Shown here one piece after another: positions 20,484 through 31,644 of a DNA stretch of 64,000 bases; position 1 is the first letter of the stretch; each line of letters begins with the position of its first letter. The notes beneath the pieces were generated by a model that did no database searches, had not been told where the DNA came from, and saw nothing but the letters and a program-made list of their open reading frames with translations. The DNA lies in assembly GCA_037043455.1 (NCBI GenBank), contig JAWPHD010005593.1:96280-160279 (forward strand), in the 5' to 3' direction. Origin of the DNA: Cyrtodaria siliqua. Its lineage: Eukaryota; Mollusca; Bivalvia; Adapedonta; Hiatellidae. A program made the translations under genes and the position numbers.

Positions 20484-23400
20484 AGCAAGTGTGTATCAAT
20501 GTAACAAGAGTGTATAAAATGCAACAAGTGTGTATCAATGTAACAAGAGTGTATCAAATGTAACAAGTGTGTATCAAATGTAACAAGTGTGTATCAAATG
20601 TAACAAGAGTGTATCAAATGTAACAAGTGTGTATCAATGTAACAAGAGTGTATAAAATGCAACAAGAGTGTATCAGATGTAACAAATGTGTATCAAATGT
20701 AACAAGAGTATAAAATGCAACAAGTGTGTATCAAATGTAACAAGAGTGTATCAAATGTAACAGGAGTGTATCAAATGTAACAAGTGTGTATCAAATGTAA
20801 CAAGTATGTATCAAATGCAACAAGTGTGTATCAAATGTAACAGGAGTGTATCAAATGTATCAAGTGTGTATCAAATGTCACAAGAGTGTATCAAATGTAA
20901 CAAGTGTGGTGTGTATCAAATGTAACAAATGTGTATCAAATGTAACAAGTGTGTAGCAAATGTAACAAGAGTGTATCAAGTGTGGTGTGTAGCAAGTGTA
21001 ACAAGTGTGTATCAAATGCAACAATAGTGTATTAAATGTAACAAGTGTGTAGCAAATGTAACAAGAGTGTATCAAATGTAACAAGAGTGTAGCAAATGTA
21101 ACAAGTGTATATCAAATGTAACAAGAGTGTATCAAATGTAACAAGTGTGTATCAAATGTAACAAGAGTGTACCAAATGCAACAAGAGTGTAGAAAATGTA
21201 ACAAGAGTGTATCAAATGCAACAAGTGTGTATCAAATGTAACAAGAGTGTATCAAATGTAACAAGTGTGTATCAACGTAAAAAGTGTGTATCAAATGTAA
21301 CAAGAGTATATCAAATGTAACAAGTGTGGTGTGTATCAAATGTAACAAGAGTATCAAATGCAACAAGTGTGTATCAAATGTAACAAGAGTGTATCAGATG
21401 TCAACAAGTGTGTATCAAATGTAAAAAGAGTGTAGCAAATGTAACAAGTGTGTATCAAATGCAACAAGAGTGTATCAAATGTAACAAGTGTGTAGCAAAT
21501 GTAACAAGTGTGTATCAAATGTAACAAGAGTGTATCAAATGTAACAAGTGTGTTGTGTATCAAATGTAACAAGTGTGTATCAAATGCAACAAGAGTGTAG
21601 CAAATGTAACAAGTGTATATCAAATATAACAAGAGTGTATCAAATATAACAAGAGTGTATCAAATGTAACAAGTGTGTATCAAATGTAACAAATGTGGTG
21701 TGTATCAAATGTAACAAGAGTATCAAATGCAACAAGTGTGGTGAGTATCAAATGTAACAAGTGTGTATCAAATGTAACAAGTGTGTATCAAATGCAACAA
21801 GAGTGTAGCAAATGTAACAAGTGTATATCAAATGTAACAAGAGTGTATCAAATGTAACAAGTATGTATCAAATGCAACAAGTGTGTATCAAATGTAACAG
21901 GAGTGTATCAAATGTAACAAGTGTGTATCAAATGTAACAAGTATGTATCAAATGCAACAAGTGTGTATCAAATGTAACAGGAGTGTATCAAATGTAACAA
22001 GTGTGTATCAAATGTAACAAGAGTGTATCAAATGTAACAAGTGTGGTGTGTATCAAATGTAACAAGTGTGTAGCAAATGTAACAAGTGTGTAGCAAATGT
22101 AACAAGAGTGTATCAAGTGTGGTGTGTAGCAAGTGTAACAAGTGTGTATCAAATGCAACAATAGTGTATTAAATGTAACAAGTGTGTAGCAAATGTAACA
22201 AGAGTGTATCAAATGTAACAAGAGTATAGCAAATGTAACAAGTGTATATCAAATGTAACAAGAGTGTATCAAATGTTACAAGTGTGTATCAAATGTAACA
22301 AGAGTGTATCAAATGCAACAAGAGTGTAGAAAATGTAACAAGAGTGTATCAAATACAACAAGTGTGTATCAAATGTAACAAGAGTGTATCAAATGTAACA
22401 AGTGTGTATCAACGTAAAAAGTGTGTATCAACGTAAAAAGTGTGTATCAAATGTAACAAGAGTATATCAAATGTAACAAGTGTGGTGTGTATCAAATGTA
22501 ACAAGAGTATCAAATGCAATAAGTGTGTATCAAATGTAACAAGAGTGTATCAAATGTCAACAAGTGTGTATCAAATGTAAAAAGAGTGTAGCAAATGTAA
22601 CAAGTGTGTATCAAATGCAACAAGAGTGTATCAAATGTAACAAGTGTGTAGCAAATGTAACAAGTGTGTATCAAATGTAACAAGAGTGTATCAAATGTAA
22701 CAAGTGTGGTGTGTATCAAATGTTATAAGTGTGTATCAAATGCAACAAGAGTGTAGCAAATGTAACAAGTGTATATCAAATAAAACAACAGTGTATCAAA
22801 TATAACAAGAGTGTATCAAATGTAACAAGTGTGTATCAAATGTAACAAATGTGGTGTGTATCAAATGTAACAAGAGTATCAAATGCAACAAGTGTGGTGT
22901 GTATCAAATGTAACAAGAGTGTATCAAATGTAACAAGTTTGTATCAAATGCAACAAGAGTGTAGCAAATGTAACAAGAGTGTATCAAATGCAACAAGTGT
23001 GTATCAAATGTAACAAGAGTGTATCAAATGTAACAAGTGTGTATCAAATGTAACACGTGTGTATCAAATGTAACAATAGTATATCAAATGTAACAAGTGT
23101 GGTGTGTATCAAATGTAACAAGAGTATATCAAATGCAACAAGTGTGGTGTGTATCTAATGTAACAAGTGTGTATCAAATGTAACAAGAGTCTATCAAATG
23201 CAACAAGAATATAAAATGTAACAAGAGTGTATCGAATGTAACAAGTGTATATCAAATGTAACAAGAGTGTATCAAATGCAACAAGAGTGTATCAAATGTA
23301 ACAAGTGTTTATCAAATGTAACAAGAGTGTAGCAAATGTAACAAGTGTATATCAAATGTAACAAGAGTGTATCAAATGTAACAAGTGTGTATCAAATGTA

Positions 23401-24297
23401 ACAAGAGTGCATCAAATGTAACAAGAGTGTAGCAATTGTAACAAATGTATATCAAATGTAACAAGAGTGTATCAAATGTAACAAGTGTGGTGTGTATCAA
23501 ATGCAACAAGAGAATAAAATGTAACAAGAGTGTATCAAATGTAGCAAGTGTGTATCAAATGCAGCAAGTGTGGTGTGTATCAAATGTAACAAGTGTGTAT
23601 CAAATGCAACAAGTGTGGTGTGTATCAAATGCAACAAGTGTGATGTGTATCAAATGTAACAAGTGTGTATCAAATGCAACAAGTGTGTATCAAATGCAAC
23701 AAGTGTGGTGTGTATCAAATGTAACAAGTGTGTATCAAATGTAACAAGTGTGGTGTGAATCAAATGCAACAAGAGTATAAAATGTAACGAGAGTGTATCA
23801 ATGTAACAAGTGTGTATCAAATGTAACAAGTGTGTATCAAATATAACAAGAGTGTATCAAATGCAAAAAGAATATCAAATGTAACAAGTGTGGTGTGTAT
23901 CAAATGTAACAAGGGTATCAATTGTAACAAGAGTATCAAATGCAACAAGTGTGTATCAAATGTAACAAGTGTTGTGTGTATCAAATGTAACAAGAGTATC
24001 AAATGTAACAAGAGTGTATCAAATATAACACGTGTGTATCAAATGTAACAAGTGTGTATCAAATGTAACAAAATGTAACAAGTGTGTATCAAATGTAACA
24101 AGAGTGTATCGAATGTAACAAGTGTGTATCAAATGTAACAAGAGTGTATCAAATGTAACAAGTGTATATCAAATGTAACAAGTGTGTATCAAATGTAACA
24201 AGTGTGTATCAAATGTAACAAGAGTGTATCAAATGTAACAAGTGTGTATCAAATGTAACAAGTGTGTATCAAATGTAACAAAGGTGTATCAAATGTG
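20484..24297. repeat. Minisatellite, ~190 copies of a 20 bp unit
   Basis: Unit consensus TGTATCAAATGTAACAAGWG, with GTG and GAG versions mixed along the array. Recurrent variants are TAGCAAATG, AAATGCAAC, and a longer spacer GTGTGGTGTGTATC. Some 3.8 kb are occupied without interruption. Open frames on both strands, rich in H/L/I/T or K/C/N/S, arise because three units (60 bp) are read as 20 codons; they are not genes. The array ends about 215 bp from the cadherin exon and so is probably intronic. Confidence 0.95.
20877..22880. repeat. Higher-order duplication within the minisatellite, 1137 bp period
   Basis: Rare variants recur in the same order 1137 bp apart: ACAATAGTGTATTAAATG at 21021 and 22158, and ATCAACGTAAAAAGTG at 21271 and 22408. 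After 22430 the offset becomes 1156 because one unit was gained. The duplicated block covers at least about 20880-21720 and 22015-22870. Confidence 0.85.
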
Positions 24298-24511
24298 GAA
24301 GCTAGGCATTATTTGATCACTGATTGCTCAAATTTTGTTGATGTCATGAGAAAGTTTCCAGATTTACAGTGATACCAACAAGTCCAACTGGGGCACACTA
24401 CAAATACGAGAAATTCACTAATAAATTCAGAATTCCATTTAAAGTAAATTCAAATGTAACATATAAATGTAAAATAATAATATTAGTTCAAAATCATAAT
24501 GTTTTACTTAC

Positions 24512-24703
24512 ACCGGCTGGCAGATCCGGATCGATGGCTGAAACTTGGTAGATGCCGACATTCAGTGCCTGTGAATCTACAATGCTTGTAATATACGGTT
24601 CATTTACAAACTGTGGTGGGAACTGATCTCTGACAATGTTGATCACAGTCACAGAATCGTCAACTTTCTCTGGGTATCTCTGGTCAGATGCTCGCACAGA
24701 AAT
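24512..24703 (-). CDS. Internal exon of a cadherin-repeat protein
   Basis: A 192 bp exon (64 codons, phase 0 at both ends). The splice acceptor TTTTTACAG precedes 24703, and the donor GTAAGT lies at 24511-24506. The protein begins ISVRASDQ, the calcium-binding (V-x-A-x-D) end strand of one cadherin repeat, then RDQFPPQFVNEPY, the inter-repeat linker and first strand of the next repeat (the usual DxNDNxPxF is DQFPPQF here). It ends with QVSAIDPDLPAG, the A-x-D-x-D/E-type calcium site. It is therefore the junction of two extracellular cadherin repeats of an adhesion protein, probably large (Fat, Dachsous or protocadherin type). Which member cannot be told from one exon. The neighbouring exons are outside what I can find here, implying long repeat-filled introns. 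Confidence 0.85.
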
Positions 24704-24829
24704 CTGTAAAAAGTTTAAATATCAATTCATAACTGTCTTATTAGTATCAAACTGTTTCAGTCAAAATGTTTTTGATATAAATATGTTGCTAAGGTTGTTG
24801 TTATACGGAGAAATAAGAAGAGTTATAAC

Positions 24830-25050
24830 AGATCATGGGATTGCACAAGGTTATTTCGAGCCACTCCGGAGGGGGATACACAGAACTCCGGGATCTCTGT
24901 TCTACTTTTATTATCAAACAGATGCCTATGGTTCTGTAACATGCTCGAAGGATCGACTTCTGATACACAGGACCACCCGGTTAACGTTCCCATCTGACGG
25001 ACGAGGCAAGCGTCTTCCCCAAGGGCACAAAGTAATCCTGTGAGATTCAA
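24830..25050 (-). repeat. tRNA-derived SINE copy, minus strand
   Basis: TTCCCATCTGACGGACGAGG and GTCTTCCCCAAGGGC are the inverse of the SINE central block seen at 46095-46130. AGGACCACCCGGTTAACG precedes it. The 3' tail is missing or degraded. Confidence 0.6.
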
Positions 25051-25399
25051 ACTTGTCATTTCAGTCCACTCTAACAGTATCAAGATTTTGAATGATAATA
25101 TAAAAAGTGTACAAGTAATTTGCTTATCCGGTGGGACAAGATCAAAATTATATCTTTTACATCGATATACTGGCATGCTTAACAGATCAAAACAGACATT
25201 ATAATTCAATTGTATGTGGTCTGAAACAATATTAATCCCCACTAATCCAAAAAGAAATTATGTTTAATGGTATATGCTTTTTTCTACATTGTATCCAAAA
25301 TTTGTTAATGAACTCTAATATTAGAAAATGCAAAATGAAATTTTCATATAAGCTAAATGATACTGCATATTTAAAAAGGCAGCTCCTCGGTTGCCATTA

Positions 25400-25690
25400 A
25401 ATAAAACAATGGGTTGAATAGTAATTTACGTCATTCGCAGCACATTTTAGGCTATATATGACGGTCAATTTTTTAGTGGTGGAGGCCGACCACTCACTTT
25501 GCCTGCGTAGAACCAGTACTGAGCATCTCTCGCCATCTAAAAGAATTGACACTTTCTCACAAGTCGAGATTCCAGTGGTCTGAACCTGCAGCAGGGAGAG
25601 GCCAGCAGGATTCACGCAATGACTTTACCATCATGATCACAGCAGAGAGGGGCCAGCAGGATTCACGCAATGTCTTTACCATCCAGACCA
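25400..25690 (-). repeat. SINE-like repeat with a 52 bp internal duplication
   Basis: GCGTAGAACCAGTACTGAGC (inverse of TACTGGTTCTAC, as at 51590-51602) and TTTTTTAGTGGTGGAGGCCG are SINE-like phrases. GCCAGCAGGATTCACGCAAT occurs twice, at about 25601 and 25653. Confidence 0.45.
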
Positions 25691-25814
25691 CAGATGCGCT
25701 ACTCTCAATTAACAGGGCGGCAGTAATCAAAATTTTTACTATTTTATTACAGTAACTATATAGAAAAACTATCTACTAAAGGCAGTTAATGAAAGCAGGG
25801 AGGCTATTAATTAG

Positions 25815-25935
25815 AGGTTAATACATGGCGAAGCAGTGCCTTTCAGTGATAATAGCCCCAGGAGAATGATAATCATATTTATCATACATCGGGACATTTA
25901 TCACTTAAAGGCACTGCTCAGCGATGGATTAACCT
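25815..25935. mobile_element. Small palindromic element, 121 bp
   Basis: AGGTTAATACATGGCGAAGC ... CAGTGATAA (25815-25852) is inverted at 25898-25935 with about four mismatches. The loop is about 45 bp. Probably a mini-MITE. Confidence 0.6.
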
Positions 25936-26059
25936 TTTTATTACATGTCTACCTACATATAAGCTAAATCAATGGGGTGTTTGACAGGACGGATGTTATA
26001 AAATCTAAAGAGATCTTAAGAATGTTCATATTGAGGGAACCCTCTCGAGTATCATACGG

Positions 26060-27120
26060 TGAGTAAAATCTACTGTGCAGAATAAAGTTTGATGAAAATT
26101 ACCAAAAACAACTTTTTTAGAAAATGGTTGTGATAGTTGCTAGTTGGATTGAAAATAACATACAACAAGAGGTCAATGACCTTGAAGCTCTACTGATTGA
26201 TTTTGATTTCAGGAAGTAGTCGCTACAGACTTTTTAACCGTGGCGGCCATCTTGAATTTCCGGCCGACCTGAAATTTTGCTAGGATCAATTAGACATTAA
26301 GAGCAACATTCCTGTGAAGTTTCATGAAAATCCGTCAAGAAGTTTCAGAGGAGTAGTCGCTACAAGTTTTCATTATATAACTCTATGTAAACAAAGATGG
26401 CCGCTGGCAGCCATGTTTAACGTCAAATCAAAACGATTTTCGACATGGACCAACATCATGTCATACTAATCATTTTAGAAAAAGTCCCATATCAATATCA
26501 CTTATAGTTTTGAAGAAGTAGTTGCTACAAACTTGTTTATTTTAAATCTATTTTTAGCTGTAGCGGCCATCTTGAATTTCCGACCGACCTGAATTTTTTC
26601 TAGGATCAACTAGACATCAAGAGCAACATTCCTGTGAAGTTTCATGAACATCCGTCACGTAGTTTCAGAGGAGTAGTCGCTACAATTTTTTACTAAATAA
26701 CTCTGTGTAAACAAAGATGGCCACTGGCAGCCATGTTTAACATCTAATCAAAACGATTTTCGACAAGGACCAACATCATGTCATGCTGATCTTTTTAGAA
26801 AAAGTCCCATATCAATACCGCTTAGAGTTTTCAAGAAGTAGTCGCTACAATCTTGTTTTTTAAAAATATATTTTTAGATTTGGCGGCCATCTTGGATTTC
26901 ACATCAACATAAATTTTTGCTAGGATCAACTAGATTTCATGGGCAACATTTCAATTAAGTTTCATGAAAATCCATTCAGTAGTTTCAGAGGAGTAGTCGC
27001 TACAAAAAAAAAAGTTTACAGACGGACGGATGTTTAACGTCGAATCATAATAATTTTCCACAAGGATCAACATCTTGTCATGCTGATCATTTTAGAAAAA
27101 GTCCCATATCAATATCACTT
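26060..27120 (+). repeat. 320 bp tandem repeat, about 3 units
   Basis: GGCGGCCATCTTG or a variant starts at 26242, 26562 and 26882, exactly 320 bp apart. Units share GAGGAGTAGTCGCTACAA, AAACAAAGATGGCC and AAAAAGTCCCATATCAATA. A GACGGACGGATG tract at 27018 marks the end of the last full unit. Confidence 0.85.
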
Positions 27121-27775
27121 TATATATAAACTGCAGAATGTTTGGTAGGTGATTGTAGCAGCATACACTACTCGATCGGCACATGCCAACTTCAAATCAT
27201 CTGATACTAAATTAGTGTGAAAACGATCTAACATATACATGTAAAGATTGGAAGTGAATATATATAATAATATATAGACCACGGTGACACACGATACCAC
27301 ACAGTTTAACACATACTGGTAAAGAATACACATGTAAAATTCACAAGGGTGGATATACGTGTATACGGGCTTATAGGCCAAATATATAAGTAACACAACG
27401 GTGCCTCTTTATGGCAGCTGACGAAGGAATTTTTATTCCGAAAGATCTTTTGCATACATGATATTGTTTTCCTGGTAAAGTAGACACTGTTGTCGTAGTT
27501 AAAATACTTTGTAAGATATAGTTAACATAATTTATCTGAAGTATTATACTGCCTCCGTGATTAAAACACGGGGAAAATAGTCTATATGGTTAATACAGAT
27601 ACAGCTCACATATTAGTGTTACACATAATATAGCTGAGTACACTATACATTGTTTAGAGATAATCGCCTACTCTAATGTGAGCTTGGTGTGAGTACAGTA
27701 TTAAGGATATACACATATAATAATCCGTTAAAATATACTGTAACATGCATCAGAAACACTCGGGGTAAGATTCCC
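27121..27775. other. no gene seen apart from a hammerhead-like motif
   Basis: AT-rich sequence between two tandem arrays. Confidence 0.4.
27418..27443 (+). other. Second hammerhead-like core (CTGACGA, stem, GAAA)
   Basis: CTGACGA at 27418-27424, one extra A, stem GGAAT/ATTCC with a TTTT loop (27426-27439), GAAA at 27440-27443. The extra A is in the same place as in the motif near 8389. No convincing stem III or cleavage triplet follows, so activity is unlikely. It may mark the end of a decayed retroelement. Confidence 0.25.
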
Positions 27776-28640
27776 TAGGGGGATCTCGCCAACTGGGAAG
27801 GCGAACCCTTTGAGGTCAATTGGACCCTTTGCTTTGGCCAGATGCTTGCAAACCCCATCAAACACGATTTTGTGTGCGACACATCGTCTTGTTGTGTTGA
27901 GCACTTGTGCCAAGTTATTTGAAAATCCGTCCATGAATGCCCGAGTTATTGACCGGACACAATTTGACTTTTGACCTCCAAGTGTGACCTTGAAGACCGG
28001 GGTTTTGCGCGCGACACATCGTCTTGCTTTGTTGATCACTTGTGCCAAGTTATTTAAAAATCCCTGCAGGGGTTGTGACGTTACGGTCCAGACACGAAAT
28101 TGTGTACGTGTTTTTGACCTATGAACTGCAAGTGTGACCTTGTCCATTGAGGTACGGACCTAGGTTTTGTGCGCGACAAATCGTCTTGTTATGGTGATCA
28201 CTTGTGCCAAGTAATTTATAAATCCCTGCAGGGGTTGTGGGACACGAAAATGTGTACCTTTTATTTTACCTATGAACTACAAGTGTGACCTTGACCTTTG
28301 AAGTACGGACCTGGGTTTTGTGCTCGACACATCGTCTTGTTATGGTGATCACTTGTGCCAAGTTATTTAAAAATCCCTGCAGGGGTTGTGACGTTACGGT
28401 CCAGACACGAAAATGCGTACATGTTTTTGACCTATGAACTGCAAGTGTGACCTTGACCTTTAAGTTACGGACCTGGGTTTTGCGCGCGACACATCGTCTT
28501 GTTATGGTGATCACTTGTGCCAAGTGATTTAAAAATCCCTGCAGGAGTTGTGATGTTACGGTCCGGACACGAAATTACGTACCTGTTTTTGACCTATGAA
28601 CTGTCAGAATTATGAAGCGGACACGATTGTACACGCGAAC
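27776..28640 (-). repeat. ~160 bp tandem repeat, five units
   Basis: GCGACACATCGTCTTG or variants start at 27876, 28011, 28173, 28324 and 28486. Units share CACTTGTGCCAAGT, AATCCCTGCAGGGGTTGTG and CGTTACGGTCC. The array ends with a GAACGGACAGACAGTGCG tract. Minus-strand open frames (27728-28147, 28266-28523) follow the repeat and are not genes. Confidence 0.85.
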
Positions 28641-28689
28641 GGACAGACAGTGCGACTACTAAATACCACCCTTCGGGGCATAATAAAAA

Positions 28690-29290
28690 AAGGTCAAAAT
28701 ATCTGGTAAAGTTTGGTAAAGATCAGATGAAAAATGAAGGCCCTATCGTATTAATGAGGCAAAATATAGCATTTTTAACGAAATCAAGGGCCATGATTCC
28801 ACTGTTACTGGTCCGATCTGGCTGGTTTTCGAACTTGTCCGAGCTTTCATTGATATTAACAATCTGGTTAAGTCTGGTAAATATCGGTTGAAAAAGGAAG
28901 GCCCTATTGTCTTAACGAGGCAAAATATAAAGTTTTTAACTAAATCAAGGACCATAACTCGCTGTTACTGGTCCGATCTGGCTGTTTTTCAAACTTGTTC
29001 GAGATTTCATTGATATTTATCTGGTAAAGTTTGGTAAAGATTGGATGAAAAATGAAGGCCCTATCGTCTTCACAAGGCAAAATATAGCATTTTTAACTAA
29101 ATCAAGGGCCATAACTCCGCTGTTACTGGTCCGATCTATCTGGCTTTCAAACTTGACTGAGCTTTCATTGATATTAACAATCTGGTCAGGTTTGGTAAAG
29201 ATCAGATGAAATATGAAGTCTCTATCATCTTAATGTTAATGAGACAAAAGTTAACGACGGACAACTCGGCATCCCATAAGCTCTGCTGGC
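28690..29290 (+). repeat. ~150-170 bp tandem repeat of the GGGCCATAACTC family
   Basis: AGTTTGGTAAAGATCAGATG, AATGAAGGCCCTATC and AAATCAAGGGCCATAAC recur in three to four units, ending at a GTTAACGACGGACAACTCG tract. Related units lie at 30100-30210, 33060-33220, 34700-35400 and 39060-39370. Confidence 0.8.
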
Positions 29291-30780
29291 CGCTAAAAAA
29301 GTATTTGAAACTAAATAGCCTAGCACTCTGATATTTTGTATATTTTGTTTAATCTCATGGTTTTTAACCAAAGGTGTACATAAAAAGTACCCTGCGGTTA
29401 GATTTGGCCTAGATCTCTGGTCATTGTTTTGTAATAACCAATGATGGAACCAATGAGGCAGATACAACTGTCTGTGATAACTCATAAAGATGCACATTTT
29501 CAAAATTATTATGTTTATGGAAGCTGAGAAATTAGGAGCAGAACAACTCATATGGATGGTGACGAGCACATATTAATACATGTAACAATAAATGAGAAGG
29601 ACCTATCAGCCAGAAGGACCACCAGTTTTCAAAAACAGTTTTCAAAAACAGGAAGTCATTCAGGCTTCCTGTTTAAATAATTAGTGTTGAGCCCTTGTTA
29701 TTATGGTTATGGAGCCATTGAGCCTCGTGACATTTTGATCTTGTCCCGCAAATACCGTGGTTTTATTTTTTGTGGTTGCCAACTGTATCTAAAATTGTAT
29801 AGAAGGAGGTGCAGAAGGACAAAACCCGTTTTGTATAAGTTGTGCCTCGAGTCTCTAAATAACCATACACAATTATAATCAAATCCATTCACATTTGGAT
29901 TACATTTTTCTTTACGCAAGTTTACCCCAAGGGAGCCCCAGTGGGTGGAGCCAAAATTCGAGACCTACACACCCTTGGGTCATATGCGTTATATATACAA
30001 AATATGAAGAAAATACTTGCTGTCATTTTGAATGGTAGCCATTACGGACAGACAGACTGATGGACTGCATATATTAAATATATCATATTAAGAACATCAA
30101 GGGCCATAACTCAGGTATTACTAGTCCACAATCTGGCAAAGTTTGATACAGATCAGATGTAAAAATTAGGCTTTTTTTTAAATTTGTCTGAGCTTTCATT
30201 TGGTCTGGTAATGTTTGGTAACAAGGGGCCCAAGAGGTACGGTATTGCTCTACTGGCTAAATGGAGTCTGTGGTTGTGGGGAGAGATATTAGTTGTTGTT
30301 TTATATATGACAAAACCCTTTGCCCTGCATTGAGCAAAGTGGCAGTTTTGCAAGTCCACCAAGTACCAATGTTGAGTGGTCCTTTGACGCTAGACTAACA
30401 AAACCCGTTTATAAATGCATTCACATTTGGACAAGACAGTACATATTTGTGTTTTTTACCCCTATTACTCACTAGGGGACCCCAGCAGATGTAACCAAAA
30501 TACGAAAACTTATTGTGCATCTAAACATCCTAAACAAAGAAATAGACCACACATGAAATCGCAAGAGTATAGAGCGAGCTAGCATCACAAGATGGAAACT
30601 GTTATAAAAAAATACTGAAAGTTCCGCAAGTTGCACCCCTATAGAGCTTTATGCAGGCAGTCAAAACTCATTTTTGGCGGTGCGACTGCACCATCAGAGG
30701 CATAAGGGGGAATTTAATGGCATTCTAGGAATGTGACAAACCTAACCAATTTCTAACCAGAGTACACTCGTTCCTCATTT
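29291..30780. other. no gene; weak repeats only
   Basis: Contains a unit of the GGGCCATAACTC family (30098-30210) and two related stretches at 29915-29990 and 30440-30520 (GGGAGCCCCAGTGGGTGGAG versus GGGGACCCCAGCAGATGTAA). Open frames are short and without domains. Confidence 0.4.
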
Positions 30781-30785
30781 TACTC

Positions 30786-31245
30786 TGTCAACGTCAAAGG
30801 AAGTAGGGCGAACGGTTAGGTCACATGATTATTCAAAAAAAATACGGCGATGTTTATAATAAATCCTTTTGCGTGATCTGCAAAGATAAAATATAGACCT
30901 ATATTAAATAATTTCAATTTTTATTTCTATGAGTTAATTTTTTTAGTAATTTTCTGCTATCGAGCTTCGGTTTGAAATGTTAACATATTCGAATCGATTG
31001 AGGAGACCTAAGTACGTATTCGTTTTGCAGTAAAATAGTCCCGATTAAAACTAAATTGTTTTCGCGCATTATTTCAAATCTTGCAACATCTAATCTGCAT
31101 ATATTCTGAAAATTATATTTACACAAGAAATAAATAAGTTTCAGCCAAACATATTCCAATTTAACAGGTTTTACCAAAATCTTGTAATTTAGTAGTTGTG
31201 AGTGAAAGGAACGATAACTCTGCGTGGAGATTGAAACCTAACAGC
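30786..31245 (+). repeat. Dispersed ~450 bp repeat, copy 1
   Basis: TCAACGTCAAAGGAAGTAGG, TGCTATCGAGCTTCGGTTTG and AGTCCCGATTAAAACTAAAT are found inverted at 58130-58560. The end part with AACGATAACTCTGCGTGGAG recurs inverted at 52075-52185. Three copies in one window suggest a mobile, non-coding element. Confidence 0.75.
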
Positions 31246-31486
31246 ACACACAACACTTTGCAACACTACGCTAGAAGAAGTAGTCTCTCATGCATGCCTT
31301 TAACAATGTTCAGAATAAAAGCAATTTATTATTTATTTAGGTCATACATACTTATTTTATCAAAATTTCACTAAGTCAACTTTTTATGATCTGTTTAAAA
31401 GGTTATAACTGAGTTAGACAGTATGTGTGTATTTATAATAGAAAGTGTATCATGTTACTAAAAATAGAACAGTCTGTGCACTGAAG

Positions 31487-31625
31487 GGCATAATATATTA
31501 TATAGAGTGGAGTCTTGGTGTGGAGTTTGGAGTTGAGTGGAGTGAATAACTGGAGTGATCTTGGAGACACATTTTGGAGTGACCTTGGAGTCAAATTTGG
31601 AGTGAATATTTTGGAGTCATTTTTT
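31487..31625 (+). repeat. GGAGT-rich block, copy 1
   Basis: Begins GGCATAATATATTATATAGA and continues as about ten GGAGT pentamers separated by short spacers (TGACCTTGGAGTC, CACATTTTGGAGTG). Two more copies are at 31888-32018 and 62231-62343. Confidence 0.8.
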
Positions 31626-31644
31626 TAGTCTAAACTTGAAGTCT

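Noticed and set aside
20878..24048. Long H/L/I/T or K/C/N/S repeat peptides on both strands
   Set aside because: Three 20 bp units equal 20 codons, so open frames arise automatically; both strands and several frames are open.
20484..24297. CRISPR-like array
   Set aside because: Units are directly contiguous without unique spacers, and the genome is eukaryotic.
24823..25242. 139-codon minus-strand frame
   Set aside because: Overlaps a SINE and shows no domain.
27728..28523. Two minus-strand open frames of 139 and 85 codons
   Set aside because: They repeat the same peptide phrases with the ~160 bp tandem units.
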